Positions 19,807 to 32,690 of a stretch of 64,000 bases of DNA are shown one piece after another. The notes beneath the pieces were generated by a model. It had not been told where the DNA came from. It ran no database searches and worked only from the letters and a program-made list of their open reading frames with translations. Source of the DNA: Ceriagrion tenellum (Eukaryota; Arthropoda; Insecta; Odonata; Coenagrionidae); assembly GCA_963169105.1 (NCBI GenBank), contig OY720636.1, positions 147,273,941 through 147,337,940 of the forward strand, written 5' to 3'. The number at the start of each line of letters is the position of its first letter. The stretch's first letter is position 1. Position numbers and translations under genes: made by a program.

Positions 19807-22800
19807 CCAGGACGAAGCAAAAAAAAAAAGAAGAGCTTTCAGAGAGGTCTGGTTGAATAGAAATCCAATCATGGATCATCAAAAACAGAGGTAAAAATTA
19901 CGAAATTATCTTACTTTCACTGCATTCAATCTTAATTGGTAACTGTAATAAAAAACTAGAAAACGGACTGAAATTTTTCATCGTCATATTTTCAGTTGTC
20001 TTTATATCAAATAAAATGCGCATATGTTAAATAAACAATTAGCCACCACCAAAATCAGCTTGATTCTCTTTCGGGACCTCTTCAATGGATAGGTAGCGGG
20101 GGGGAGGGAGAGAATTCCTCTATTAAATATTCAGTAAATACAAAACCGGAGTTTTTCCTTCAAAAACGATTCTTCAGAGTTTATCGCCCTACTAAACTAT
20201 ACCACGTCAACATAGAAATCAATAAATGTGTTGCCAATCGGATTCAAAGGTAACAGATCGGTGAGAAACAAGGACAAAGATTGCTGCAAAATTAGTTTAA
20301 GGATCATAAAATGGTAAATCGTAAATATGTAAAATCAAATAAATCGAAGAACTGAAAATACTGTGTTAGAGTGGTGTTGCTTAGCAACAAAGAGCCAGAA
20401 AGGGTGTAGAAACTTTCCTCAGAGAAAGTACAGGAACTATAATTAAGAGAAGTGGATGTATAACAGATATAATTTTGATAAAATGTTTAAAAAAAGTTTC
20501 TCCTCAGAAAGGAGGTAAAAATAGGAAACTGAAAAATCTTCGAGACAAAGGTGATTCGCAGGCTCACGAAAGCTGACGAGATCCAACAGAATAGGATGAG
20601 GAAACTTCAATCCAAGTGCATGGGTACGCTTGGGATGGAGAATATCAACGATGACAGTCGAATGTTAGGACAGTTTGTAACAAGGTAGTATGAATACAAG
20701 ATAGGTAGTTCCCGTGACCAAAATGAGCCCATTCTGCGTATGACGTCACGTGGATTACACAAGCAGAAGACAAGTTGCTAAACGTATGGATTTGGCCGTG
20801 AAAATCTGTCGCGAATATTTCAACTCACGAGAATACAAGTGGATAGCATAGTAGTGGAAAATCGTTCGTTAGTGCGAGAATATACGCTACAATAACCGCA
20901 CAAAGGTTATTTCTCTACGAAAATGCCGTTGGCGGAATATTTAAACCCCTTACGTTGAGTAACTCTGATGCGTAAATACTACCGAAGAAAGTAAGAATCC
21001 ACGTTTGTTAGGCAAGAGATATGAACTTCGTTAATTAGAAATGAGGAATCTCAGTAAAGAATAATGAGCAGAAGTAAGTAGCAACAGCTATTGAACTAAC
21101 ATATCTAAGAATATGTTATTGTCGCAATTATACCTATGTTGCGAAACATAAGAGAATTAGCATCATTCACCTAGCATCTTCTTTCCAAAATATATCTCTG
21201 GTAGCGTACATAATTGAATCAACTTTGGCATAAAACTAATATTTGACAATCACAAAGCAATTGATTCAAGAGTATAGAAGGTAATATCCAAACTCAATTG
21301 GGATTAAAGTGGCGATAAATTACCGCACTCCAGCAATGTTTACGAGCGTAAGGAACATTTTCCGTTCCTCCCTGCCTTCCTAATGAACGACTTAGAAAAA
21401 TCGTAAGAGTGTTTACTCATTTACATTGCAGCCAACCAAGATAGAATATGTGATCAGCCGACAAGGGTTATGGAAATATTGTTCGTTTAAACAGAAATTA
21501 CCTCTCTTTGACTACGGTTTCAAAGAAATCTTCAAACAATGATTATCAGCAGGAGTTAAGCAGCAGGGACTATTCAGCCTTGCTCCCACTCTTACTTAGA
21601 TTGATTTCAGAATTAATATTTACCGTGATGGAATAGTAACTACCCCATCAATCAAACCAAATGACACTTATTCATCTCTACCGGCATTGGGGAAGGTATG
21701 TAGATAGATTGGAATGTAGACCTGTAGCTTATCAGTAGTGGGACCATATACCAAAAGTAAAGGATTACAAAAAACAGCGTAATGCCATACACAACTTGAT
21801 AAGGGTTTTTGGCCATTTGATGCCAGACTCCTTACATTTAAAGATCACCTTATAAGCATTAATATTAATTTATTTCTCATACATAAACCCATACAAATAA
21901 TTGAACCGTAAATAGCATCAGTGGTCAAAGAAATTTGATACCTAACAAATGAAGAAATAATTTCAAGAATGAGACAAGAGGAAACTTCTGGTAACATTTT
22001 CGTATTAAATCAACGAACTGCATTCAAGTAATTTCTCCAAACGTTTGTTAGTGGTGCTTCAAGGAATCATGTCATCAGATAGCACTGCCATTAAACTTTC
22101 TCTCCACAGTGTAAAAATTGACTAACCAGGATGCTAACAAAATTTGAATGTTTATCAACATTTCAAAAATACAGTAAGTAAGCAGTGGTCTCAAGATGAT
22201 AGCAAAAAATGTACCCTTTATGGGGCAGATAATATGCCACTTAAGAAGCTAAAAATATCCAACACCATTACGAAATATCTTCCCACAACTAATTACCCGG
22301 GGAACATGGAAATCCAAAGAACACGCCTGACACAAACGCTAAGATTAAAGAAGTAAAAGGTTAAAATTTAAGTTAAAATGCAAACAGATACCACATCTTA
22401 GAATGTAAAGAGGTACTTAGCTTATTCAATAATTAATCTTAGTGAAATATATTGCAGCACTTTGACGCATCATTTGAAGGCTCTAATGACAATATTTGAA
22501 ATGAAATAAAAATTGGAAAAACATGTATGAATGTCTAAACCAATGCTGATGCAAACGTAGTATTGCATAAACTTGCAAGAAACAGCATTCACCTACATAA
22601 TCAATGTATGGGAACAATAATAGCATAAAATCAATCAAGCAATGTTCTATAACCTTCCACTGCAAGGCATTCTGAGAAAATAAGAAGATTGATACAAACT
22701 CAAATGGGTGTATTCTGACAAACAGAATGGTTTTTCTGTCACTTGGACAATGTCACATTGCCAAGAGAAGTCAGTCTTCCTGGAAAATTATAATAATAGC

Positions 22801-22900
22801 CTCTCGCACCATGAAAGAAGAATAACTTAGGAACCAATGCACAACACAGTACCCACCTGTATCATTAATCCTTATCACTTGGTTCAAACTCTCACTTCAA
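19807..22900. other. Unannotated stretch
   Basis: About 3 kb of AT-rich sequence. No frame longer than about 70 codons looks like protein. I see no terminal repeats or RNA genes. Confidence 0.45.
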
Positions 22901-22943
22901 ATGAGGATTGCATTTTGACGAATAGAATAGTTTTCCTTGCACT

Positions 22944-23237
22944 TTGGCCATGTCACATAGCCAACAAATAGCAGGCTTCCATTTAAAGCCCGTTGATGCC
23001 TACCAATGGTCCCAAAAAGATCTACCGCATTTTGTCTCCACTCATTCATTAAAGATTCTAGAAAAATTTGGAGCGAAGGCAGGGTTTTTAGAGAACGACC
23101 CTTCTCTATGGGACAGTCTCGAGGAGTACAAGCGGGCATGTTCGGTGTTGAACTCTTTTACTGTGGTCAATGACGTGGCTGAAAGAGCTGTCGCCCTGGC
23201 CTCAAACTTAGCAAACAAAATAAAAGAAGGTGAATAA
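22944..23237 (+). CDS. Fragment of a repeat-encoded conserved protein (VVNDVAERAVAL type)
   Basis: A 97-codon open frame. Its second half reads LKILEKFGAKAGFLENDPSLW, DSLEEYKRACSVLNS and FTVVNDVAERAVALASN. The VVND.AERGVAL motif is, from memory, found in a multi-copy protein family of invertebrate genomes that is probably transposon-encoded. The usual continuation after this motif (an E-E-Q-rich helix) is missing, so the frame is C-terminally truncated. The function of the family is unknown to me. The first 20 or so residues may not belong to it. Confidence 0.45.
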   Translation: MAMSHSQQIAGFHLKPVDAYQWSQKDLPHFVSTHSLKILEKFGAKAGFLENDPSLWDSLEEYKRACSVLNSFTVVNDVAERAVALASNLANKIKEGE

Positions 23238-23239
23238 CA

Positions 23240-25020
23240 AAATCAGTATTGTTATCAGATCATTATAGATTTTAGAAAAAAACATCCTGACGCAAAATAA
23301 TGTACGATGAAGGCGCCATAATGACTTAATATGTATAATCTCCATTTGGTACATGAAATTTGTTGTGCTATATTTATAGTTCTGATAACATAATTAACAT
23401 AAAAGATAATGAAATACGTTGTTTTTGCATACTTCCTTTTGTTGTTCTGTTTATTTTAAACATGAAAAACCCGAAAAATGAGGAGTGACTCATGAAAAGA
23501 CTCGGAACGTAAACTAGCAATAAAAAAGTTTTGTGCGTGTTGCCTAGCAATCAGGTGTTGTCACGCATTTTTAAAACTATTATTTTGGCTACTTAACCAG
23601 AAATGCAGTATTTTATTAACCATGCAAAATTTTTAAAATAAAATGGTTTACCTATCACGAGAAAGTTGTATCAATTAATATAATAGATACTGAATTATAA
23701 AGAAAAAATCAATTTGCACTGTTAAAATTTGGAACTTTGGCACCCCTGCAGCACTGGTTCCCAGCAGTTGATCGTCTTCAAATTTCATATACATTATGTT
23801 GGTTCAAAAGGAAAAAAATTTCAAAAAGGCAAAAATTAAGTTTCAAGACCTTACATTTTCGGCACTGAAATTTTGGTCCACGCTACTGTTCAGTCGAATA
23901 AGTAATAGAAGACCGTTTAGTCAAATAAGCAACAGAAATCAGACTAGAAAAGAGAAATCTCAACCGAGACAACGGTTTCCACCGAAGCTACACATCGCAA
24001 CAGATACTGCAGTCCATAGGGGCAACTCGAGAACACCGAGCGAATCAGAAGAAAGCGCGGGAAAATGGCACGCACACTCACTCTGACTTGAAGCATGAAG
24101 AGCATAAATTGTGTACACTTGTCACACAAGATGATAAAGCCCAATAATACATTCACCTTAATGTGGGAGGCTTCACAAAATATTTACACGTATTCTTACT
24201 TGAAGCATGAAGAGCACTAATTGTGTACACTTGTTTCACAAGACAGAGGCAATGGCACGGCGTCTTCTTTCAATTTCCTGCAGTTCTTACGAGAATAGTT
24301 TAAAAGTTGTTCCTGCACATTTTTAAAGAAATCGTCCTATTCAAAATAAATCGAGAAAATCCGTGCTGAATAAATAAAAGCAATTAGTATGGTAACAAAC
24401 CCAGTTATTACGTGATGAACTTCAGCCACTGATATTTTTTGTGGAATGAATTTTCATACATGTTATGACAAAATATTATTTGAAGTTCCAAAAATGTGCT
24501 ACATAAAAGTTAAAATAATAATTAAAACATTTACAGACATGATCAGCATCAACATTAAAACTGTCCCGCCTCCGTCAGGCATGTATCTACTCCACCCACA
24601 CTGTACTCTCATCAGGAAATTGAAAAAAAACTCAGCTTCTCCTTTCGATTCCTTATAGAATTATTGCACCCGAATACTGCACAATGAGACATTATCAGAG
24701 ACTTAGGGTCTAAGGCGTGGATTAAACTCAATCGGTATCAAACTTCTCAGTTACACCGAAACCGGCATATAAGCTCCCTTACGTAGTCCACGTGACGTAG
24801 CAGATTTCGACCATGTAGCGATATATCATATCGGCGATGAAACTCCATGACCTACCTTATATTTGTACTATCATGCCTTGTAAGCTCAAATAAACAAAAG
24901 GGGGATTTCACAGGTCCGCGGCCGGGGCGTAGCGGCGGAACTCAGACAGAGAGAGCATGTCTTTAGAAATTATGACTTCAGGCCGCTAGATGCCGCTGAC
25001 TCCAAATGGACTACATTTGG
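23240..25020. other. Mostly unannotated stretch
   Basis: No supported gene. A direct repeat of about 45 bp occurs at 24086-24130 and 24198-24242 (both begin 'acttgaagcatgaagagca'), 112 bp apart. The frame at 23796-24086 has no known motif. Confidence 0.5.
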
Positions 25021-25024
25021 AGTA

Positions 25025-25214
25025 ATTTAAGAATAAAATAGTTGAAGGCAAAATAGAGGGAAAAGTTCCCAGAGAAAAACACAAGAATAAGTTCATGGAC
25101 CAAATAAAGATGAAAGTACATAGGAAGAGATACCACGAGGTAAGGGAACTACCATCAGATAGGTAAGGGTGGCGGGTTGCATTCAACCAATCTCAGGATT
25201 GAACGACCAATTGA
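25025..25214 (+). pseudogene. LINE C-terminal tail fragment, plus-strand copy
   Basis: Encodes the same terminal segment as the fragment at 335-626: KIEGKVPREKHKNKFMDQIK, VHRKRYHEVRELPSDR, then a stop and a UTR ending 'ggattgaacgaccaa'. It is 5'-truncated, with at least one stop in the tail. Only about 190 bp remain. It lies 0.4 kb from, and opposite to, a longer copy of the same family. Confidence 0.75.
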
Positions 25215-25590
25215 CCACTGACTCGCCGCAAAATGTCCCGACTGGAATCAACAGCGGTGGCCGCGACGAAAGCAAAAGCTTTCCACCTTTCAAAGTGTCA
25301 TCCTCCATTGAGCGACTGGGAAACCTTCTGTTATTGTAAAGGTTTTTTATGTAGATTCTTGTTACTTCTACACTGAATTTTAGTAGCTTAGGGTTTATAT
25401 TATGATGGTTTGAGCACACCTGATATCGTATTTAGCAAACAATAGTTGTCATCAAGGGTATTGCACCACTATTTCAAGAGCATAAACCTGAAAATGGCCC
25501 AGATGAGTTATTAGAAGGTTATAATTTTAACGGTTGGTAACCGTCCATGATGCCACAATTGCGGAGTGGAAATTTTTATGCCGTAGCAAT
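25215..25590. other. Spacer between opposed LINE copies
   Basis: No gene seen. A short segment between the 3' ends of two copies of one LINE family facing each other. Confidence 0.45.
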
Positions 25591-25594
25591 TTTT

Positions 25595-27320
25595 AATAAA
25601 TCATTGGTCGTTCAATCCTGAGATTGGTATGACTGCAGCCCTCCACCCTTCCCTATCTAATGCTAGTTTCCTTACCTCCTGGTATCTCTTCCTATGTACT
25701 TTCCTCTTCATTTGGTCCATGAACTTATTCCTTGCCCTTTCCTCTGTGGAGTTTTCCCTCTATTTTACCTTCAATTATGTTCTTCACAAATCCATTGTGC
25801 CTCAGGATGTGCCCAATCCATCTTGTTCTTCTTTTCTCCATGGTTTTCCATGTGGTCCTTTCCTCTTCTACTGTTCTGCACACTTGTAGCACCTGTTCTT
25901 CAAAAATCCAAACTGGTTTTCTGAAAAGTTTTCTACAATTTTTCTTTCCATTCGTGTTTATTATTCGTGTGAGTATTTTTGATGCATGTGATACAAGACT
26001 CAAGGCTCGGTGCTCCACACATCTCTCAGTCCTTGTCTTCGGCAGAATCGCAACCATTACGCTTCTTTGAAAATCCTCTGGAAATCTTCCGCTTTCGTAG
26101 CTATTTCTGATTGTCTCGTATAGACTATCCTTGACTTTAGTTCTGAGTGCTTTGATGATTTCTCCATTGATGCTGTCTTCTCCCGGTTTGCTGTTTTTCT
26201 TGAGGTCTTCTACTGCTTTACCGAATTCAACCCTAGGTATGAGTGGTCCCTGATCTTCCTCGTCAACCTTGCTCTCGTAATTTTCTAGGTTTTCCTCCAG
26301 CGGTATCGGCCCTCGGTAGAGTTTTTAAATGCATTGCTTCCATATATCCCAACGTCTTCCTCCTTTATGAATTTATACCTGTTCGCATCTCTAATGTTGT
26401 TGCTTATCGTTTTCCTCACTCCAAAATGTTTCTTCACAAGCTTGTACGCTGCTTCGGTGTTTCCCTTTTCATGTTTTCGTTGACTTCCTCGCAGAATCGT
26501 TCGATCCAATCCTCCCTAGCCTTCTTGCATTCTCCATTGACTTGGTTCCTGAGCTCCTTTTAGAGGGTTGCCTCTCCTTCGTTTCTGGGGTTCTTGTATT
26601 TTCTTCTTTCTTCTATTATTTTCCCAATCTCCGTCGTTATCCATGGCTTCTTCGTGTTGGTCTTCTTACTCACCAGTTGCTCCTCTGCTTCTTCTGCGAT
26701 TGTCCTCTTCAGTTCATCCCATTTTTCTTCGATGCCCATTTCTGCCTCATTTTCTAGTTTCCTATTGACGGCTGCGGCAAAATCTCTCTCTATTCCCTTC
26801 TTCGGCCATTATTTACGTGTCCTATCTTGGTTCGCGTTTTGTCTTTTTGATTTTCTTGAATTAAAGGTGGCTGTCCATGGCTACTAGATTGTGGTCACTG
26901 TTTACATCTGGACCGGGATAGCTCTTACACTACTTGGTATATGTGTCTAAGTCTGGCAAGTATATAGTCTATTTGGTATCTGGCAATAACACGTGGCATC
27001 TTCTATATGTATCTCCTAATTGGATTGTGCTCAAAGTGAGTGTTAGCTAATACCATATTCTTCTCATTGCAGGATTCTACCAGTCTTTCTTCCTTGTCAT
27101 TTCTTTTGCCCAGTTCAAAATATCCTACACTATTTCCCTCGTTCCCTCTCCTGCCACTGCATTCCAGTCTCCCATGATAATGAGGTTTCCTTTCCCCTTT
27201 ACTACCCCGAGGACTTCTTCAATTTGCTCGCAGACTTCTTCTATTTCTTCTACCGTATGGATAGACGTCTGCATGTACACCTGCATGACCTTTACTCTCC
27301 TGCCCCATTCTTTCTGCTAG
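25595..27320 (-). pseudogene. RTE-type LINE, internally deleted
   Basis: On the minus strand from 27320: endonuclease middle (RVKVMQVYMQTSIHT, then a GDWNAVAGEG motif), a YPGPDVNSDHNLV-like C-terminus, a long Arg/Lys/Glu-rich linker (EEQLVSKKTNTKKPWIT; RTILRGSQRKHEKGNTEAAY), the beginning of the RT (KILTRIINTN; ENQFGF), then directly the tail (TRWIGHILRHNGFVKNIIEG). The RT core with motifs A to D is missing between ENQFGF and the tail, so this copy cannot make active RT. Frameshifts are frequent. The 3' end (25595-25625) matches the family's UTR. It abuts the copia remnant at 27.3 kb, suggesting insertion next to or into it. Confidence 0.8.
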
Positions 27321-27324
27321 CAAT

Positions 27325-29010
27325 TATACTGCTGTATTTTCTACCGGTTTTATATGGAAATTTTAGTTGTTCAATTGAATCCCGAAAAGAACTTCCCGAT
27401 CCTAAGATCCTAAAGATGACGATCATCGAGGAATCAGTATCGCAAATGCAGAATCCCACGGATGGAGCGACGGCTGGTGCCCTGAACATGCAAACCGTGA
27501 AGACACGAGCGAAGAGAACTACTGCTGTCAGCGACTCACATCCGCCTCCCGAGGCAGAGAAAGTTACCGTATCAAAGCCATAGTCCGGGGACTGTAGATG
27601 GATGTATGAAGATAACGAAACTAAGATAGGAGAGTCTGAGTCTCATTTAATATAACAGCTTGCAAAAATATATACTCTCACAACAGGCAGAAACATTTCT
27701 AATGATGATTGGTGTCTCGTTAGTGATTGCACTTCACATTTGTACAATTAATTCATCTAACTTAGTTTAATGAATGGTACTTAGGCTGCTGTGAAGGGAA
27801 AGGAAACTGCTCGATTATCTACTCAGTATGAAAAATAGATTACTCGTTTTGAATTCTTGGATTCTTGGAATGAATAACTCTTATTGTGCGACTGATTTCA
27901 AAACAAATCTCTTGCCTAATGCGAGAATAACCGATAAAGGCCACACTTACTTTCAAGCGGAGATGCGCGGTTGTAATAAAATTACAATGGTAGTCCATTA
28001 AGTTGATGATTTATATATGGAATGTCATGATTTAAATCATGCCGTGATTGACTAAAATTCTACTTTGAAGCTTTTTCATAATGGATTAGGACACTTAAAC
28101 TTTCAGAACCAAACAGAAACGGTGAAAAGATAGAGTTAAAAGTGTTAAAGTTGGAGGCAACACAATTTGCCATACTTTTGAGATCTTTGCAAAGAAAATT
28201 AACGAAAATTCCTTTAAGTGACTGTTGACGATATTCTTACACGCTGTGCTTCGAGTATACCGGAGCAACTGGATGTAAGAAAGAAGCCGTAACTCGTCCT
28301 TATCGGCCATTTATTAGTCGAAGTTCACTCACAAAATCACAACCCAAATAAAATATCACAAACACAAATCGCTTACACGGATGTCCATCCACCACCACCA
28401 CCGATCGTAAGTTCGAACCCACAGTGGGAGCCACGGACATATGTTAGACAGCAATTAACGAACAACAATACTCAACGGTGTCTCCGAGCGGACTCACCCC
28501 ACGTGTCTGGGACGATCCCATCTACCCCCGACCGGCAGTGGTGGCGGACAGACTCAAAAACAAAAACATAAAATTCCCGGGGCGGACCCTTCAAAATCCA
28601 TATAGAAACCAACAGCCACAGAATTGAATGTTCACCGATCGCCCTTAAAGTGATTCACACCGACAATTTTGGCCCTATGCGCAATAAATCTAACGGCTGT
28701 GCACGATATCTCATCACGTTTACTGATGATCACATCAGGTGGACTTAAGGTCGATTTTTGAAAAGGAAAATTGAAGCCTTTTTCGATTTCAAAGAAATTA
28801 AAGCTTCAGTGGAGAAACAAATGAGTGCTAAAATTAAGAGCGTTCGGCCAGATAACAGTCAAGTGTTCGTCAGCGTCGTATTTGATTCCTATCTGGAATG
28901 TGAAGGAATTACTGCCTATTAGAAACGCAAAGAAATGAGAAGGCGCTTGACAGCACCATACACACCACAGCAAAACGGTATTGAAGAACGTAAAACCTGA
29001 ACAGTGGTTG
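27325..29010 (+). pseudogene. Ty1/copia retrotransposon remnant (gag, protease, integrase)
   Basis: In order on the plus strand: a gag segment (FSCSIESRKELPDPK... IIEES, 27355-27430) in a frame that ends at 27583; a protease-like remnant (DDWCLVSDCTSHLYN near 27700-27750, where the family has LDSGCTSH, so the catalytic Asp-Ser-Gly is damaged); a pre-integrase segment (LKLFHNGLGHLNFQN near 28065-28105); and an integrase core in one frame: HTDNFGPM (Asp at 28662), RPDNSQ (Asp at 28851), TAPYTPQQNGIEERKT (Glu at 28983). Integrase would insert the cDNA. Asp-to-Glu spacing is 44 residues, longer than the usual 35 or so, and includes a stop. Stops and frameshifts abound. No RT, RNase H or LTR was found. 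The stretch 28300-28600 looks foreign to the element. Confidence 0.8.
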
Positions 29011-29189
29011 AGATGGCTAGATGTATTTGGGAGTTCTAACGTCCGGCGTATTGTGCCCTCACTGCGGAAGAGGGCAAGGAGAGACGGAGCGGACCAAAGG
29101 GTCACTTCCTGGAGGTGTATACCAAGAGGAGTAGTAACTCCGTGTAACGTAGACCTACATTGCCGAAAAAACTTAGGGGGAGCACTAAA

Positions 29190-32100
29190 AAATAAAAGTT
29201 ACTTCCATAGCGAAAAAAATTTCAACACGCGCTCTCAAGATAGCTGCAAAACTTCAAAGAAAAACTCGATTGTCAGTGGTTTCAGAGAACATCAAAAAGA
29301 TAACACACAGAATTACAGAAAACCTCGAACCGAAATTCATCAGGCTAAATGCGATGTAAATTTAGTAATTGTAAATTTCCGTAGCGTAAAGAAAAAACGT
29401 GCCAAAGTTGAGAATATATATAAAAAAACGGATATAGTAATTGGAACAGAGAGCTGGCTTGCAGAGGATATTAACGATAGCGAAGTTTTTCCGACAGGAT
29501 ATATAATCTACAGACGTGATCGGCCCGGTAGGACTGGCGTTGGAGTATTCATAGCAGTTAAATCGTATTTAAATAGTACCGAACAAAATTAACAAAGTAC
29601 AAAGAATAGCAGCACGCTTCGTAAAATCTGCTACAAACGAACATATAGTGTTACACAACTGTTAGAGGGATTAAGGTGGGAGCCCCTAGAGACTCGGAGG
29701 CTTCACGCTAGGCTTAGGCTGCTTGATAAATGCAGAACTGATATTTTTCAGAGCGACACAGAGGATATTATCATGACGTCTCACTACATTTCTAGGTCTG
29801 ACAGATGTGATGAAATAAGAGAGATACTCTGCCGAACAGATAGGTACAAAAACTCGTTCTTTCCGAGTACAATAAGCGACCACATTAAAGACTGAGCTCC
29901 TACAAATACACTCTCATAGGACGTCACCATTTCACCTCCAAAAAATTTACATCTTTACACGGCTGGTGACCTACCACCCCCTGCCACACGCCCAAGCGGC
30001 GGCAGGCGGGGTAATATGTAAATGTAGAAACACATATTGGACGACAATGGAATAGAGAGCGTTTGGTGTACCATTAAACAAAAAAAATAAGAAATATGCA
30101 TATATGCTCATTGTACAGGCCACTAGATTCCAAAATGGTGGTTTTGTACAAACTAAATACTCAATTAACATCATTTACCTCGAAAAATGGCAAACGAGTG
30201 TAAATTATCGGTGGATATTTCAACCTCCGGGCTATAAATTGGAATAAATCAATAGCATTGAATCCAGTTCAAGGATGCGTAACATAAGCAAGGCCATACT
30301 TAATAGTTCACACTACTCTCTTACTCAAGTAGTAAACGAACCCACAAGAGGTTATAAAATATTAGACCTTTTAGCTGTTAGTCTCCCTACAATGATTAAA
30401 TGCATCGGTATCCTCAAAGGCATAGGTGATCATAAAGTAATTTTTACGACTTTGAAAACAACAGTAGATTCCACTGTAAAATCAAAACGTAAACTCTACT
30501 TATTTAAAAAATGCGATTACGTAAAATTCGGAGAGACGTTAGAAGTTTCATTCACAAAATTCGTAGCCACAATTGAGAACGAGAACACCGAAGTATTAAG
30601 TAGATATTTTTGGAAATAATACGTAAAGAATAATAAAAACAAATGAATAAATTCCATACAAATTTAAACGGAGGAGAGAAGAACCTCGTTGTTATAACAA
30701 TGAAATAAGACGGGATCTCAGGAGACAAAGGCAACTACTCAATCTATGTAGAAATTCTATTGAGTTAAGTAACAAAACAACGGAGCTTGCGGTGAGAGAA
30801 ATACGTATACGTTGCTCAACGCTCAAAAACGAAGAAAATAATGCGCGCTACTCAACAAAACTTCAAGAAAAAAATCCCCGGTGAATTACTAGATGAAAAC
30901 CCCAAGTCATTCTGGTCTTACGAGAGAGAACTCCAGGGCGAATCTTCGACAGTATAATCTTTACTTGATACAAATGGCAAAGTGGTCACCAACAGCATCA
31001 ACAAAGCCAATTTATTAAACCACTACCTCGAAAGTGTCTTCACTAAGGATGACACAATTCACAATTTAGACATTCCTGACTTTAACGAGCCGATGGCTGA
31101 CATAACAATTCAACGTTAAGGAATAATTAAACCATAGCGTTTGATTAAAAGTAACAAGTTTCAGGTCCAGGAGGGATACCTGCACGCGTGCTGAGGGAGT
31201 TAGCACCATAGATTGCACCATTCTTAGAAATTATATTTAACAAATCGTTATCCGAAGGTAAGGTGACCCAAGACTGGAAAATAGTCAACGTCACTCCGAT
31301 ATTCAAAAAAGGAAATAAAAGTGACCCAGGAAATTACCGGCCTTATCGCTAACATCCCATTATGCAAGATCCTCGAACACATTGTCCTTAATAATATAAT
31401 GACATTCCTGGATAATCGTAACTCCTTACATAGCAGTCAGCACGGCTTCCGTAAGGGCAGGTCCTGCGAAACACAGCTGGCGCTCTTCCTTCATGATATC
31501 ATAAAATCAGGTAATAAATCAAAAACGCAAGCCGACGCGATATTCCTTGATTTCAAAAAGGCACTCGACAAGGTTCCTAACAAAAACTCATTTATAAATT
31601 GAATTTATGCGGAGTTTATAAAAAAATAGTCAACTGGATAAGGGACTTTCTCAGTGATCGAAAACAAAAAAATTGATGAATTTAACCCTGACATGGTCGA
31701 AATCACATTAGGTGTTCCTCAAGGAAGTTTAATCGGCCCTCTTTTATTCATTATTTATATTAAGGACCTAAGTTCTCGAGTTAGCAGTAAATCAAGATTA
31801 TTAGCAGACGATAGTTATCTACCGTGAAATAAGCGAAGACGCGGACTTTGAAGTTCTGTCATCGGACCTTAACAACGCTCATTCGTCGTGCCAGGAGTAG
31901 GGAGTTAGAATTAAATATTAGTAAATGCACCCCAGTTCACTTCCTGCAAAAGTCATCACACAAATGACATACCTATACTGTGGGTGGAGTAAACATAAAA
32001 TCTTCAAATTCAACAAAATATCTTGGAATTACCTAAACTTCTGGTATATGGTGGGGAGGACAAATATAAAACATATGCGGCACAGCATTAAAGAAACTAG

Positions 32101-32690
32101 GTTTTGTTAAGCGTATAATAGGAAGGTCCTCGGATGAAAATGTCAAAGAGAGATGCTACTTCATTCTCGTTAGGCTACACCTCGAATACGCCACGAGAAT
32201 TTGGGATCCTGGTCATAAAGATTTAACCAAAAACATTAACAAAATACAAAGAAAAGCAGGACGTTTCGTTAAAAACTGCAAGGAACGAACATATAGTGTT
32301 ACACAACTGTTAGAGGGATTAAGGTGGGAGCCCCTAGAGACTTGGAAGCTACACTCTAGGCTTAGGCTGCTTGAGATATTCAGAACTGGTGTGTTTAAGA
32401 GCGACACAGAGAATATTATCATGACGCCTCACTACATTTCTAGGTCTGACAGAAGCAAAAAACTAAGAGAGATACTCTGCCGAATAGATAGGTACAAAAA
32501 CTCGTTATTTCTGCGCACAATAAGCGACAAGAATAAAAACTGAGCACCTCTAAATACACTCCTATAATACAAGTCACCATTAATCCTACCAAAGACTTAC
32601 ATATTTACATGGCTGGTGCCCTACCACCCCCTGCCACACGCCCTTGCGGCGGCTCGCGGGCTAGTATGTCGATGAATAAATATTACGACT
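29190..32690 (+). mobile_element. CR1-like LINE, degenerate, with nested self-family insertion
   Basis: An endonuclease-RT LINE of the CR1/L2 group. Endonuclease N-part: VIVNFRSVKKKRAKVENIYK, IGTESWLAEDINDSEVFPTG, GVFIAVKS (29360-29575). After an insertion it resumes: NMHICSLYRPLDSK, NLRAINWN, LTQVVNEPTRGYKILDLLAV (30030-30400). A linker follows. RT: KILEHIVLNNIMTFLD, HGFRKGRSCETQLALF, motif A IFLDFKKALDKVP (31540-31580), motif B GVPQGSLIGPLLF (31710-31750), motif C LADD (31801-31812, usually FADD). C-terminus: INKIQRKAGRFVKN, LRWEPLETWKLHSRLRLLEI, HYISRSDRSKKLREILCRID. The 3'UTR ends near 32690. Stops and frameshifts occur throughout; it is dead but nearly full length. Confidence 0.85.
29585..30025 (+). 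mobile_element. Nested 3' fragment of the same CR1-like family
   Basis: Between the two halves of the endonuclease lies a sequence encoding the family's C-terminus (NKVQRIAARFVKSA, then RLRLL-like and HYISRSD segments) and its 3'UTR with 'accaccccctgccacacgc'. The same C-terminus and UTR recur at 32230-32660 at the end of the host element. It is therefore a 5'-truncated copy of about 440 bp that landed inside an older copy of its own family. The endonuclease reading resumes right after it. Confidence 0.75.

Noticed and set aside
28371..28450. GTTCGAACCC motif resembling an RNA polymerase III box B
   Set aside because: No box A upstream at a fitting distance; may be chance.
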